From the NCBI RefSeq assembly GCF_003217155.1, contig NZ_QJSU01000002.1, forward strand, positions 186,001 through 250,000: DNA of 64,000 nucleotides. The letters are read 5' to 3'. The DNA comes from Psychrobacter fozii. Its GTDB lineage: Bacteria > Pseudomonadota > Gammaproteobacteria > Pseudomonadales > Moraxellaceae. A program made the translations under genes and the position numbers. The notes under the pieces were generated by a model. The model searched no databases, was not told where the DNA came from, and was given only the letters and a program-made list of their open reading frames with translations. Shown here one piece after another: positions 38,837 to 48,938 of this stretch; position 1 is the stretch's first letter, and every line of letters begins with the position of its first letter.

Positions 38837-39244
38837 ATGATAAATCAAGCAATACTACAGACTACGCCAATCGTCTCTGATTGGCATCTCCCAAACATGC
38901 CTGCTGACCGTGCGCAAGATGGGGATACGGATGGCGAAACGTCACCACAAGCAGACGTACTAGTGGCAGAGCCGGAAGTGGCTAAGCCGCCGATGTATGC
39001 AGTCGTTATGTATAATGATAACTATACGCCGATGGAATTTGTCGTCTATATTCTGCAATCAGAATTTCGTCACAGTATGGACTCTGCCGTTGAGATTATG
39101 CTGACGATTCACAATGCGAGCAAAGGTATTGCGGGTATTTATCCAAAAGACATTGCTGAGACTAAGGCCAAAAAAGTAAATAGCTTGGCGCATCGTGAAG
39201 GCTATCCACTATTGACTCAGATAGAGCCACATCAAGGCGAATAA
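38837..39244 (+). CDS. clpS: ATP-dependent Clp protease adaptor ClpS
   Basis: A 135-residue adaptor that brings N-degron substrates to ClpAP. The core (about 50-130) has MYAVVMYNDNYTPMEFVVYIL, with the NDNYTPMEF block that docks N-terminal residues, and a late AKKVNSLAHREGYPL. The 45-residue N-terminal tail is long and variable; in ClpS the tail enters ClpA. The start has only a weak ribosome site. clpA follows after 514 bases. Confidence 0.94.
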   Translation: MINQAILQTTPIVSDWHLPNMPADRAQDGDTDGETSPQADVLVAEPEVAKPPMYAVVMYNDNYTPMEFVVYILQSEFRHSMDSAVEIMLTIHNASKGIAGIYPKDIAETKAKKVNSLAHREGYPLLTQIEPHQGE

Positions 39245-39758
39245 CTGAATCCCTCTATAATGCTGATTTCAACGTTTCGTTTATCTATTCTTAGCTTTGA
39301 TAAATAGCTCACTTTCCACAGTGAGCTAGATAGTTATCTTACATAGAAATTTTTTCACTTCACTGTTTAGATAAAGCCCCTTCAAATTCTTTGTCACTTC
39401 GCTCATTCTCTCTGTTATCTGTTTAATTCTCTAAGCTTTTATCATTTATTATTTCTAACACTGTTGGCGTACAGCACGCTTTGATACACTTTAGTCGTTT
39501 TTAATAGATTGACTCTGATTGAGTATCGTGTTGATATAAAGAACAGCAAGTATGAGTTATCAACACTCTTGGTTGGTAATAGTTAGTTGATGATAGACAG
39601 TACTGTTATTTATACAATCCCTAGACAGTGTCATTTAGCAAGATATTTTAATAATACAGATATTACCCTTGAACAATCCATCTATCGCCCTGATTTACTT
39701 ACTAACTCATTCATAAAGCTATCAATTATAAAGATAGGTATAACCGTAGGAAGTTGTT
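39245..39758. other. Intergenic region between clpS and clpA
   Basis: 514 bases, AT-rich. An 8-bp perfect stem TAGCTCAC/GTGAGCTA (39305-39328) has no T-run. A small open frame (39587-39778) that overlaps the clpA start has no ribosome site and is not protein-like. The gap is long enough for clpA to have its own promoter. Confidence 0.45.
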
Positions 39759-42323
39759 ATGTTAAGTCGTCATCTTGAAGTTTCTTTGCGTTTAGCAATG
39801 ACACTTGCGCGTCAAAAATCGCATGAGTATCTAACTGTTGAACACTTACTACTGGCATTGCTAGAAAATACGCACGCCGCCAATACATTGACTGCTTGCA
39901 ATGCAAATGTCTCAACGCTGCGTACTGAGTTGGAAGCTTATATCAATAAGCATACGCCAACGATAGATGCAGATACAGAGCAGTCACCGCAGCCTACCCA
40001 AAGCTTTGATCGTATTTTGCAACGTGCTATTTTCCATGTGCAATCTATTGGTGGTGGCCGTTTGGTAGAAGGCTCGGATATCTTGGTATCTATGTTCTCA
40101 GAGCATGATACCTATGCTGTTTACCTGCTTAAAAAGCAAGGTATCAGCCGCCTTGAGCTGACTCAGTATTTATCACATGGCCAAGATAAAGAAGAACCCT
40201 CTGAGCCGCGTGCTTCGATGACTGGTGAGCGCCGTAATGCCTCAGAGAAAACCAGCAAAGATCCATTGGTGGAGTTTGCGACCAATTTAAACCAACGTGC
40301 TGCTGAAGGTAAAACGGATCCATTGATTGGACGTACCTCTGAAATTGAGCGTGCTGCGCAAGTACTGTGTCGTCGCCGTAAAAACAACCCATTGTTAGTC
40401 GGTGAACCTGGTGTGGGTAAAACCTCTATTGCTGAAGGTTTAGCATGGTTGATTATCAATGACAAAGCACCAAAACCATTGAATGGTTGCGTTATTTATA
40501 GCCTAGATATTGGTTCATTAATCGCTGGCACAAAATACCGCGGTGATTTTGAAAAACGTATGAAGTCGTTGCTTGACGCATTAAAGAATAAACCCAATGC
40601 TATTTTATTCATTGATGAGATTCATATGATTATTGGCGCAGGGTCGTCAATGAGTAGTAATATGGATGTGTCGAACTTGATCAAACCGGCACTTGCTAAT
40701 GGTGAGCTACGCTGTATAGGTTCTACGACCTTTACCGAGTATCGTCAGGTATTTGAGAAAGATCATGCGCTATCACGTCGTTTCCAAAAAATCGATGTAA
40801 AAGAACCAAGCGTTGATGACAGTATCGACATCTTACGTGGTCTAAAGCCTCGCTATGAAGAATTCCATAACGTTGAATATACAGATGAAGCATTGGTTAC
40901 AGCTGTTCAGTTATCTGCTAAACACATTCACGAGCGCTTTTTACCAGATAAAGCCATTGATGTGATTGATGAAGCGGGTGCTTATAAGCGTTTGGGCGTG
41001 ATTCCAGATGCGGATGATATCGATGCAGAAGAAAGCTTCATTGCTGATTTAGAGCAAGACTTTGATGCTCAGATTGATGCTGATGAAGAAGATTTTGATG
41101 GTGTGACTCACAGCGAGATTGACAGTAATGAAATGCAGGATGAAGCAGATACTGCTAAAGTCAACGATCGCGTTCAATCATCTAAAGATTCAAAAGCTGC
41201 GAAAAAAAGACCACCGATGAAAATCGATGTGGCAGACATTGAAGCCATCGTTGCTAAGCTTGCACGCATTCCACCCAAGTCAGTGTCTAGCGATGATAAG
41301 AGTATTCTCAAGCATCTAGATCGCGACCTCAAGCATTTAGTATTTGGTCAAGATGAAGCGATTGAAACGTTAGCAGATGCGATTAAGCTGTCTCGTGCTG
41401 GCCTAAAGGCACCAGATAAGCCTATTGGCTCGTTTATGTTTGCTGGTCCTACAGGCGTAGGTAAAACAGAAGTATCACGTCAGCTAGCCAATCTACTTGG
41501 TGTGGAATTAGTTCGCTTTGATATGTCCGAGTATATGGAAGCACATACGGCCTCACGTTTGATCGGTGCGCCTCCTGGCTATGTTGGTTATGATCAGGGC
41601 GGTCTGTTGACTGAAAAAATCAATCAGCATCCACATTGTGTCTTATTGCTCGATGAAATCGAAAAAGCGCATCCTGATGTATTCAACTTGTTACTACAAG
41701 TGATGGATCACGGTACTTTGACGGACAACAATGGTCGTGTTGCCATCTTCAAGCAAGTTATCGTCATTATGACCACCAACGTTGGTGCTGACAGTATTAG
41801 CCGCTCATCTATGGGCTTTACTCAGCAAGACCACAGTCGTGATAATACAGAGTCGCTCAAACGTGTCTTTACGCCAGAGTTCCGAAATCGTCTTGATGCT
41901 ATCATCCAATTCAACCCACTAGATACGTCGGTCGTGGTATCAGTAGTCGATAAATTCTTGGTTGAGTTGCAAGTGCAGCTTGATGATAAGCAAGTTACTT
42001 TAGAGATTGACGATGATGTCCGTAACTATCTAGCTGATAAAGGCTACGATCGCCTAATGGGTGCACGTCCTATGCAGCGTCTGATTCAAGACGAGATCAA
42101 AAAGCCATTGGCAAGCATGATTTTGTTTGGTGACTTGGTCAACGGCGGGGTTGTACATCTAACGCTAGAGCCTGAAGACAGTGCTGTGCAAGATGATAAG
42201 TCTGTTAAGATTGAAAAAACCAATGGTAAAACGTCAGATAAAGGTTCGTCAGACAGTCGTATTATTTTGACCGTCGTTGAAACGCATGAGCCATATCCGG
42301 ACTCTGAGTCGTTAGCCAGCTAA
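39759..42323 (+). CDS. clpA: ATP-dependent Clp protease ATP-binding subunit ClpA
   Basis: 854 residues, about 95 more than E. coli ClpA. It unfolds substrates and feeds them to ClpP, guided by ClpS. Order: Clp N-domain (1-145), first AAA+ module D1 with GEPGVGKTS and [10 protein letters not shown], a long acidic insert (about 418-485) rich in Asp and Glu just after D1, then D2 with [22 protein letters not shown] and an [10 protein letters not shown] sensor stretch. It lacks the long ClpB-type middle coiled coil. The C-terminal 45 residues after [13 protein letters not shown] are hydrophilic. AGGAAG precedes the ATG. The insert is unusual for this linker. Confidence 0.95.
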   Translation: MLSRHLEVSLRLAMTLARQKSHEYLTVEHLLLALLENTHAANTLTACNANVSTLRTELEAYINKHTPTIDADTEQSPQPTQSFDRILQRAIFHVQSIGGGRLVEGSDILVSMFSEHDTYAVYLLKKQGISRLELTQYLSHGQDKEEPSEPRASMTGERRNASEKTSKDPLVEFATNLNQRAAEGKTDPLIGRTSEIERAAQVLCRRRKNNPLLVGEPGVGKTSIAEGLAWLIINDKAPKPLNGCVIYSLDIGSLIAGTKYRGDFEKRMKSLLDALKNKPNAILFIDEIHMIIGAGSSMSSNMDVSNLIKPALANGELRCIGSTTFTEYRQVFEKDHALSRRFQKIDVKEPSVDDSIDILRGLKPRYEEFHNVEYTDEALVTAVQLSAKHIHERFLPDKAIDVIDEAGAYKRLGVIPDADDIDAEESFIADLEQDFDAQIDADEEDFDGVTHSEIDSNEMQDEADTAKVNDRVQSSKDSKAAKKRPPMKIDVADIEAIVAKLARIPPKSVSSDDKSILKHLDRDLKHLVFGQDEAIETLADAIKLSRAGLKAPDKPIGSFMFAGPTGVGKTEVSRQLANLLGVELVRFDMSEYMEAHTASRLIGAPPGYVGYDQGGLLTEKINQHPHCVLLLDEIEKAHPDVFNLLLQVMDHGTLTDNNGRVAIFKQVIVIMTTNVGADSISRSSMGFTQQDHSRDNTESLKRVFTPEFRNRLDAIIQFNPLDTSVVVSVVDKFLVELQVQLDDKQVTLEIDDDVRNYLADKGYDRLMGARPMQRLIQDEIKKPLASMILFGDLVNGGVVHLTLEPEDSAVQDDKSVKIEKTNGKTSDKGSSDSRIILTVVETHEPYPDSESLAS

Positions 42324-42347
42324 GTCTTTTATTATCAATAAAACAAG

Positions 42348-42382
42348 AACGGTTACCATGTTGCTACGGTAGCCGTTTTTTT
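42348..42382 (+). terminator. Terminator of clpA
   Basis: A 10-bp stem AACGGTTACC/GGTAGCCGTT (one wobble) with a 10-base loop, followed by five T. Starts 24 bases after the clpA stop. Confidence 0.85.
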
Positions 42383-42459
42383 ATTGCTATAATTCATCAT
42401 AAAGCCAATGTATGAGTCTACTTATTCTAATGTGAAAGACTTGTTCAGGTAGACTTATC

Positions 42460-42633
42460 TAGGGCGTGTCATCATTTAGATTGTGTGGCTTAAAATGAGA
42501 AAAATTGCAGTCAAACAAGGAAGAACTCGCCGTAAATATGAACATATTGACAAGGTTTCTGACGATGTTTGACAAAATTTAGCCATTTTAAGGCCACTAA
42601 ATGTATCAATGTGCTAATTGATGACATGCCCTA
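42460..42633. mobile_element. Non-autonomous element of about 170 bp with GGGC-type inverted ends
   Basis: TAGGGCGTGTCATCATTTAG at the left and the reverse complement TAGGGCATGTCATCAATTAG at the right match at 18 of 20 positions. A TA flanks both ends, which would fit a 2-bp target duplication. The 130-base interior has no open frame of note. It differs in sequence from the TATAGTC family. Ends of this style occur on insertion sequences, so this is probably an internally deleted IS derivative. It lies between the clpA terminator and ung. Confidence 0.65.
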
Positions 42634-42672
42634 TTATTTATATGATGTATAACAAATAAAAAAGGATATATT

Positions 42673-43410
42673 ATGGAATTGTTTGATGAACAGACAACCA
42701 AAACCACCGAGCAAAAGCAAGCGATTTTAGACAATGTACGCCTGCCAACAGATTGGAAAACAGCATTAGCAGATGAGCTAACCTCTGATAACATGGATAA
42801 TTTGCGTGCATTTTTAAAAGAAGCGTACCAATCAGAGGAAAGCGTTTATCCGCTAGCACCACTGATGTTCAATGCTTTTAACCTAACGCCTCTATCACAA
42901 GTCAAAGTCGTGATATTAGGTCAGGACCCTTACCATCGTCCAGGACAAGCAATGGGGTTATCGTTTTCTGTGCCAAAAGCTATCCCAAAACCGCCATCGC
43001 TTAATAATCTGTTGAAAGAAATGGCTACTGATATTGGTCTGAAACCATCAGCACATGGCGATTTAACGTACTGGGCGCAGCAGGGAGTATTGTTATTAAA
43101 CAGCTCATTGACTGTAAAAGAGGGTGAGCCGAATAGCCATCAAAATCAAGGGTGGGAGCAGTTCACTGATGCGGTGATTGATGTAGTCAATGAACAAACA
43201 GAGCGTACAGTATTTATATTATGGGGCAGTAAAGCACAGAAAAAGGGCAAGTATATCAATACAGATAAGCATCTTATCCTGACGGCTGTGCATCCTTCAC
43301 CGCTTGCTGCTAACCGTGGTGGTTTTTTCGGCTCTAAGCCATTTTCTAAGACCAACGACTATTTGGTACAGTACGGCCAAACACCAATTGATTGGCAGTT
43401 ACCGCAATAG
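42673..43410 (+). CDS. ung: Uracil-DNA glycosylase
   Basis: 245 residues. It removes uracil from DNA, the first step of base excision repair. GQDPYHRPGQAMGLSFSV (about 85) is the water-activating loop with the catalytic Asp. LLLNSSLTVKEG is the uracil-binding block and HPSPLAANRGGFFG (about 205) is the DNA-intercalation loop with the catalytic His. Length is slightly above the E. coli enzyme (229). AAAGGATA precedes the ATG. tadA begins on the next base after its stop. Confidence 0.96.
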   Translation: MELFDEQTTKTTEQKQAILDNVRLPTDWKTALADELTSDNMDNLRAFLKEAYQSEESVYPLAPLMFNAFNLTPLSQVKVVILGQDPYHRPGQAMGLSFSVPKAIPKPPSLNNLLKEMATDIGLKPSAHGDLTYWAQQGVLLLNSSLTVKEGEPNSHQNQGWEQFTDAVIDVVNEQTERTVFILWGSKAQKKGKYINTDKHLILTAVHPSPLAANRGGFFGSKPFSKTNDYLVQYGQTPIDWQLPQ

Positions 43411-43977
43411 ATGATAAACATACCGGATATAAGCTTGAAACCATCTCAATTCTTCAATCATCATCCAGTTATCGAAGATATTCAGACTAGTATATTTTGG
43501 TCAACTGAAGATGTTAAGTGGATGCAAGAAGCACTCAAGCTTGCTAAGCAAGGTGCTGAGCATGGAGAAGTGCCAGTAGGGGCGATACTAGTACATGGTC
43601 AGCAGGTCATAGGGCAGGGATTCAATGAGCCAATTGGCCGCCATGATGCAACTGCACATGCCGAAATTATCGCATTGAGAGATGCCTGTACCCGTTTAAA
43701 TAACTATCGCTTGCCATTACAGACAACGCTGTATGTTACCTTAGAGCCTTGCACAATGTGCGTTGGGGCGCTGATTCACGCACGGGTAGAAAGGCTTGTC
43801 TATGCGGCGAGCGAGCCAAGAGCAGGTATGGTTGGTAGTCAGATGAACTTGCCGATGCAGCCTTTTTATAATCACAGTATTCAAGTAAACAGAGGTCTTT
43901 GTAGCGAGCACAGTAGTCAAATACTCAAAAGCTTTTTTCGCGAACGACGAAAACTGGCCAAAATGAAATCAAAATAA
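43411..43977 (+). CDS. tadA: tRNA-specific adenosine deaminase TadA
   Basis: 188 residues. It converts wobble adenosine 34 to inosine in tRNA-Arg(ACG). The zinc and catalytic motifs are intact: HAEIIAL (His and the proton-shuttle Glu) and PCTMCVGALIHAR (two zinc Cys). The core starts at about residue 33 (KWMQEALKLAKQG), so the first 30 residues are an extension, and a later ATG at 43522 would give a usual-length protein. The first ATG directly abuts the ung TAG, which favours translational coupling. Confidence 0.93.
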   Translation: MINIPDISLKPSQFFNHHPVIEDIQTSIFWSTEDVKWMQEALKLAKQGAEHGEVPVGAILVHGQQVIGQGFNEPIGRHDATAHAEIIALRDACTRLNNYRLPLQTTLYVTLEPCTMCVGALIHARVERLVYAASEPRAGMVGSQMNLPMQPFYNHSIQVNRGLCSEHSSQILKSFFRERRKLAKMKSK

Positions 43978-44097
43978 TCTGTTAACAAGATATCGGACTT
44001 GTCGCTAGTGATAGGGATGTTTCTTTGCTATAATATCGCCCTATTTAATGGCGAAGTTGTCAGCCATATGAGTATTGTCTCCGATTAAGTGATTATT

Positions 44098-44865
44098 ATG
44101 ACCGTTTCTACAACTGATAACACCGCACTTCATAATGATAATAGTCAAACGCAACCACTGCGTTATCCTGTTATTTGTATTGATGGGCCGAGCGGTGCAG
44201 GCAAAGGCACGGTTACATGGCGCTTAGCTCAAGCATTGGACTATCAGTTGCTTGATTCGGGTGCTCTGTATCGTATTGTAGGACTCAAAGCTTTCGAAGC
44301 TGGTCTGGTTACCGCAGATACCAGTCAAGTCATTGATGAAATGGCGGTATTAAAGTTGACTCAAAGCCTAGAGATTGCATTTGTGCCTAATAATGCGTCA
44401 GGACGTGTCGATATTTTGGTGAATGATGAGGCAGTTGGTGAGCAGGTACGTAACGAGACAGTTGGAGGCTATGCCTCACAGATAGCAATATTTCCAAAAG
44501 TTCGTGAAGCGTTGTTAAAGTTACAACAGGACATGGCCACTCGTTCAGGTTTGGTTGCTGATGGCCGTGATATGGGAACGATAGTATTCCCAAATGCTGA
44601 TGTTAAGGTGTTTTTGACAGCCAGTGCTGAAGCGCGTGCTGAGCGCCGTGTGGCACAGTTATTGAATGCTGGGCAAACAGCAGACTTTGACGCAATATTA
44701 ACAACGATTAAAGCCCGTGATGATCGTGATGAAAATCGTAGCACTGCACCGTCGAAACCTGCAGAGGACGCTTTGCTGCTTGATAGTTCAATACTAGATG
44801 CTGATACTGTATACGAGCAAGTGAAGAAACACTGTCAAACCAAAGGCATATTCTTTAATAGTTAA
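44098..44865 (+). CDS. cmk: Cytidylate kinase
   Basis: 255 residues. It phosphorylates CMP and dCMP to diphosphates. The P-loop is IDGPSGAGKGTV (about 29-40), then YRIVGLKA, the NMP-binding region, and GRDMGTIVFPNADVKVFL (about 158), typical of bacterial Cmk. RDDRDENRSTAPSKPA with the Arg-rich lid is conserved. The ATG at 44098 is taken over a GTG three codons earlier; neither has a good ribosome site. First of the classic cmk-rpsA-ihfB cluster. Confidence 0.94.
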   Translation: MTVSTTDNTALHNDNSQTQPLRYPVICIDGPSGAGKGTVTWRLAQALDYQLLDSGALYRIVGLKAFEAGLVTADTSQVIDEMAVLKLTQSLEIAFVPNNASGRVDILVNDEAVGEQVRNETVGGYASQIAIFPKVREALLKLQQDMATRSGLVADGRDMGTIVFPNADVKVFLTASAEARAERRVAQLLNAGQTADFDAILTTIKARDDRDENRSTAPSKPAEDALLLDSSILDADTVYEQVKKHCQTKGIFFNS

Positions 44866-45169
44866 TAAAAACAACATATTAAGCATTAAAAGCTTTGCTA
44901 TGAGGTTTGGTTTTAGTATAAAATTGTAGTAGTGAGATTTATGGGGCTTACCAGGCCCTAAGAAAACATGATTTGATAGAATAGATAACGAAGTTTTTAG
45001 ATCAGACAGACAGTTGTTGTTAATAATTTCGGTAAAACATGCGCTTATTAACAACAAACGTTTTTATATATGATTGTATGGGATAAAAAACCAGTATTCT
45101 CGTTTTATGCAATCATAAATTTGATCCGTACTGTGCTGGACAGGATACGGCTATACAAAGGTAGACATA
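44866..45169. other. cmk-rpsA intergenic region with a 13-bp inverted repeat
   Basis: 304 bases. TTGTTGTTAATAA (45014-45026) and TTATTAACAACAA (45045-45057) are perfect inverted arms around 18 bases, with a five-T run starting three bases later. It may be a weak terminator for cmk or a structure in the rpsA leader, the site through which S1 represses its own translation in E. coli. Confidence 0.45.
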
Positions 45170-46858
45170 ATGGAATCATTTGCTGAACTATTTGAAGCGA
45201 GCATCGAAGAAACAGGTCTGGATATCGAGCGTGGCTCGGTTATCACTGGTACTGTTGTAGCCATCGATAGCGACTGGATCACTGTTGACACTGGTCTTAA
45301 GTCTGAAGGTATTGTCGCTCGTGAAGAGTTTTTAAGCGAAGAAGGCGAACTTGAAGTTGAAGTTGGCGATAGCGTTGATGTCGTGGTTGAAGCAGTTGAT
45401 AACGGCATGGGTCAAACCTTGCTATCACGTGAAAAAGCTAAGCGTGTTGAAACTTGGAACTTCCTTGAGAAAATTGCTGACAACGATGAAATCGTAAAAG
45501 GTATCATTTCAAGCAAAGTTAAAGGCGGTTTCACTGTAGATATCGGTTCAGTACGCGCATTCTTACCAGGTTCATTGGTAGATGTACGTCCTATCCGTGA
45601 TACGACGCATCTTGAAGGCAAAGAGCTAGAATTCAAAGTTATCAAACTTGATCAAAAACGCAACAACGTTGTAGTTAGCCGTCGTGCAGTTATGGAAGCT
45701 GAAAATTCAGCTGAGCGCGAAGAGCTATTGAACAAGCTTGAAGAAGGCATCGAAATCGAAGGTATCGTTAAGAACCTTACTGATTACGGCGCATTCGTTG
45801 ATCTTGGCGGTATTGATGGTCTATTGCACATCACTGATATGGCATGGCGCCGTATTAAGCACCCATCAGAAGTTGTTGAAGTTGGTCAAGACCTAAAAGT
45901 TAAAGTATTGAAGTTTGATCGTGAGCGCAATCGCGTAAGCTTAGGTCTAAAACAACTTGGTACTGATCCTTGGGATAACGTTGGCGGAACTTATCCAGTA
46001 GGTAGTGTTGTTAAAGCACGCGTAACTAACCTAACTGATTATGGTTGTTTTGCTGAGATTTCTGAAGGTATTGAAGGTCTAGTACACGTATCAGAAATGG
46101 ATCATACCAACAAAAACATCCATCCATCTAAAGTTGTTCAAGTGGGTGATGAAGTTGAAGTAATGATTCTTGATATCGACGAAGAACGTCGCCGTATCAG
46201 CCTAGGTATCAAACAAACTCTTGCTAACCCATGGGACGAGTTTGATAAGAAACATGAGCGCGGTGATAAAATCACTGGTACTATCAAATCAATCACTGAC
46301 TTCGGTATCTTTATTGGTCTAGACGGTGGTATTGATGGTCTTGTTCATCTATCTGATATCTCTTGGAACGAAACTGGCGAAGACGCTATCCGTAACTACA
46401 ACAAAGGTGACACCGTTGAAGCAATGGTATTGTCAGTAGATGCAGAAGCAAACCGCATCAGCCTAGGCGTTAAGCAGTTAAGCTCTGATCCATTCAACGA
46501 ATACCTAGTCAACAATGACCGTGGTGCTATCGTTAATGGTAAAGTGAAAGAAGTAGACGCTAAAGGCGCTACTATTGAACTTGCTGACGAAGTAGAAGCT
46601 TATCTACGTGCCTCTGAAATCCAACGTGACCGCGTTGAAGATGCCACTAAGCATCTAACTGTTGGTGATGATGTTGAAGCTAAAATCATCAGTGTTGATC
46701 GTAAAACACGCAATATCAACTTGTCTATCAAAGCGAAAGACGAAGCTGAAGAGCGTCAAGCAATTAAAGAACTAAGCAGCACAAGTACTACTGCCGCTGC
46801 CGGTTCTGAAGCTCAACCAAAAACTATTGGTGACTTGATCAAAGAACAAATGCAGTAA
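45170..46858 (+). CDS. rpsA: 30S ribosomal protein S1
   Basis: 562 residues with six S1 (OB-fold) RNA-binding repeats, the standard size. S1 holds mRNA on the 30S subunit and is essential for translating structured leaders. The repeats share the [19 protein letters not shown] and [19 protein letters not shown] pattern and end with [13 protein letters not shown] strands. AAAGGT lies before the ATG. Codon choice looks optimised, as expected for a highly expressed gene. A strong terminator follows 34 bases after the stop. Confidence 0.97.
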   Translation: MESFAELFEASIEETGLDIERGSVITGTVVAIDSDWITVDTGLKSEGIVAREEFLSEEGELEVEVGDSVDVVVEAVDNGMGQTLLSREKAKRVETWNFLEKIADNDEIVKGIISSKVKGGFTVDIGSVRAFLPGSLVDVRPIRDTTHLEGKELEFKVIKLDQKRNNVVVSRRAVMEAENSAEREELLNKLEEGIEIEGIVKNLTDYGAFVDLGGIDGLLHITDMAWRRIKHPSEVVEVGQDLKVKVLKFDRERNRVSLGLKQLGTDPWDNVGGTYPVGSVVKARVTNLTDYGCFAEISEGIEGLVHVSEMDHTNKNIHPSKVVQVGDEVEVMILDIDEERRRISLGIKQTLANPWDEFDKKHERGDKITGTIKSITDFGIFIGLDGGIDGLVHLSDISWNETGEDAIRNYNKGDTVEAMVLSVDAEANRISLGVKQLSSDPFNEYLVNNDRGAIVNGKVKEVDAKGATIELADEVEAYLRASEIQRDRVEDATKHLTVGDDVEAKIISVDRKTRNINLSIKAKDEAEERQAIKELSSTSTTAAAGSEAQPKTIGDLIKEQMQ

Positions 46859-46892
46859 GCTGCTAAGTTATTGATATAAAGTAATATAAAAG

Positions 46893-46917
46893 AAGCGACT
46901 CCGGTCGCTTTTTTTTA
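46893..46917 (+). terminator. Terminator of rpsA
   Basis: A tight 7-bp stem AAGCGAC/GTCGCTT with the tetraloop TCCG, followed by six T. Confidence 0.93.
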
Positions 46918-47209
46918 TGAATAAATTTTGATATTACTATTAACAAGTGATGTTTTTGCCCAAAGAGGCAAACTCTTATTTTCATTTACGGTAATATCCG
47001 CTATCATTTGCAACATTGAGTAACAAAATGTGAGTCGCTACTTGTTCAAAGCGATAGGCTGTTCTAAAGACCGAGTTTTTATCCTTACTATTTTAAGGAT
47101 ATGCTGATTTAGCAGTAGTTATTGAAATAAATACCGTTATTTAAATAACCTAAAATATCGTTCTGACTCACAATCATCTTATCCATTAATTTACAAGGCA
47201 AGCGTAATA

Positions 47210-47515
47210 ATGCAGCAAGCGATTAACAAGTCCGAATTTATTAGTAATTTGAGTGCGAACTGTGACAATATGACTGATACAGTCGTCGATGATGCAGTAC
47301 GCGAAATATTAACTTTGATGACCCATACTTTAGCCAATGATGGCCGAGTAGAGGTTCGTGGGTTTGGTAGTTTTTGTCTACATCATCGCCGTGCACGTCT
47401 AGGACGCAACCCTAAAACAGGGGAAAGCGTGCCAGTACCTGCTAAGGCTATTCCTCATTTTAAACCAGGCAAAGCACTACGTGAAGCGGTCAATGACACG
47501 GTTGCAACTAGCTAA
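47210..47515 (+). CDS. ihfB: Integration host factor subunit beta
   Basis: 101 residues. It pairs with IhfA to bend DNA sharply, shaping promoters, replication and recombination. The DNA-binding arm is RVEVRGFGSFCLHHRRARLGR followed by NPKTGESVPVPAKAIPHFKPG, which fits IHF beta better than HU (the FxxHxRxAR form). The N-terminal INKSEFISNL helix is typical. The position just after rpsA is conserved across gammaproteobacteria. The 351-base gap after rpsA contains its terminator, so ihfB has its own promoter. Confidence 0.94.
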   Translation: MQQAINKSEFISNLSANCDNMTDTVVDDAVREILTLMTHTLANDGRVEVRGFGSFCLHHRRARLGRNPKTGESVPVPAKAIPHFKPGKALREAVNDTVATS

Positions 47516-47632
47516 ATGTTTTCATAACCCGTTTATTGAATAAGCATTTTTCATAAAATGGTTTATCAGTCGCTCATATCACTTATTTATTCTGAATACA
47601 TTAACGGCATTTCCAACTAAGGTAACCGTCTC

Positions 47633-48040
47633 ATGCGCTTTTTACTATTTGTATTACTGTTTCTGAGCTTTGCCTATGCGCTTGGTTTGGTGCTGGCAAA
47701 TAATACTGAAGTTGGTGTAAATTTACTGTTCTCGCAAGCGCCTACGATGAATTTAGGGCTGCTACTGATACTGTGTCTGATGCTTGGTATCGTTATTGGT
47801 ATTTTGCTAGCACTGCTTATTTTCCGCGTTTTACAAAACAAGTGGGAAATTTCGCGTTTGCAAAAAGCAAAAACCAATCTACAAGAGCAACTCACACAAG
47901 CCAATATAGTCATCGATCGTCAAGCGAATTCGCCAACGGTAGAAGAAGCCGTTTATGGCTCTACGGCGACTAATGTACAGGATGGAGCGGTTAGCGACTT
48001 AGATGAAAGTGCTGCTCTTACTAAACATAAGCGAGATTAA
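47633..48040 (+). CDS. lapA: LapA-domain inner-membrane protein
   Basis: 135 residues with two transmembrane helices (about 2-22 and 40-65) around a short periplasmic stretch with NNTEVGVNLLFSQAPTMNLGLLL, then a cytoplasmic coiled coil (about 73-95). LapA works with LapB to tune LPS synthesis by controlling LpxC turnover in E. coli. The C-terminal 40 residues are hydrophilic and variable. AAGGT precedes the ATG. In E. coli lapB separates lapA from pyrF; here pyrF follows directly after 73 bases and lapB is not in the window. Confidence 0.85.
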   Translation: MRFLLFVLLFLSFAYALGLVLANNTEVGVNLLFSQAPTMNLGLLLILCLMLGIVIGILLALLIFRVLQNKWEISRLQKAKTNLQEQLTQANIVIDRQANSPTVEEAVYGSTATNVQDGAVSDLDESAALTKHKRD

Positions 48041-48113
48041 ACCATCTCGCAATGAATCTGCGATTAAGTTAGATATACTTCTTTAATAACTCCGATATCA
48101 ATATGGCTAAGTC

Positions 48114-48812
48114 ATGAATAATATAATTAAGTCTCCAGTCGTCGTCGCTCTAGATAATATGACCATGGAAGCCTCTTTAGCACTAGCTGATCAATTAGAT
48201 CCAGCATTATGTCGATTAAAAGTAGGAAAAGAGCTCTTTACTCGCTGTGGTCCTGACATGGTCAAAGCACTGCATCAGCGTAATTTTGATGTGTTTTTAG
48301 ATTTGAAATTTCATGATATTCCTAACACTACTGCACAAGCAGTTTTGGCAGCGGCTGAACTGGGTGTATGGATGGTGAACGTCCATGCAAGTGCAGGTCT
48401 AGAAGCAATGTCACTAGCCAAGCAGCGTTTACTAGATAATGGTTTTGATACCTTGCTGATAGCAGTCACTGTATTGACCTCTATGGACAATGAAGCGCTG
48501 ATGCAAACGGGCATTACTGACGGTCTGGATGCGCACGTGAGTAGACTGGCGCAATTGACTAAGCAAGCTGGACTTGATGGTGTGGTGTGCTCAGCACAAG
48601 AAGCTAAAACGCTTAAAGCATTGTGTGGTCAAGATTTTAAACTCATTACTCCCGGTATTCGTCTGCTAGAAGACAATGCTGATGATCAAAAACGCATTTG
48701 CACGCCTAAACAGGCACTCAGTGCCGGTTCTGATTACTTAGTCATTGGGCGTTCAATCACACAGGCAGAAAACCCTGCTGCGAAATTGCAGAAGATACTA
48801 CAAAGTATTTAG
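48114..48812 (+). CDS. pyrF: Orotidine 5'-phosphate decarboxylase
   Basis: 232 residues. Last step of UMP synthesis, decarboxylating OMP. The active-site signature [14 protein letters not shown] (about 61) carries the Lys-Asp pairs, [11 protein letters not shown] starts the barrel and [10 protein letters not shown] (about 180) with a late VIGRSIT completes it. Length fits family I bacterial enzymes. The ribosome site is weak, and coupling to lapA is plausible because of the 73-base gap. Confidence 0.95.
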   Translation: MNNIIKSPVVVALDNMTMEASLALADQLDPALCRLKVGKELFTRCGPDMVKALHQRNFDVFLDLKFHDIPNTTAQAVLAAAELGVWMVNVHASAGLEAMSLAKQRLLDNGFDTLLIAVTVLTSMDNEALMQTGITDGLDAHVSRLAQLTKQAGLDGVVCSAQEAKTLKALCGQDFKLITPGIRLLEDNADDQKRICTPKQALSAGSDYLVIGRSITQAENPAAKLQKILQSI

Positions 48813-48848
48813 GCCACGCTTTAATAACTTATAATGTCAGAACGATCA

Positions 48849-48878
48849 AAAGACAGCCTAACTCGCTGTCTTTTTTGC
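48849..48878 (+). terminator. Terminator of pyrF
   Basis: A 9-bp stem AAAGACAGC/GCTGTCTTT with loop CTAACTC, followed by more T. Confidence 0.88.
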
Positions 48879-48938
48879 TTTTTGCGGGTAGGTAAAAGGT
48901 GCTAAACTATTTGTGTTTATTCAATGATATTGGCTTAT

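Noticed and set aside
39587..39778. 63-codon frame overlapping the clpA start
   Set aside because: No ribosome site and a composition like intergenic DNA.
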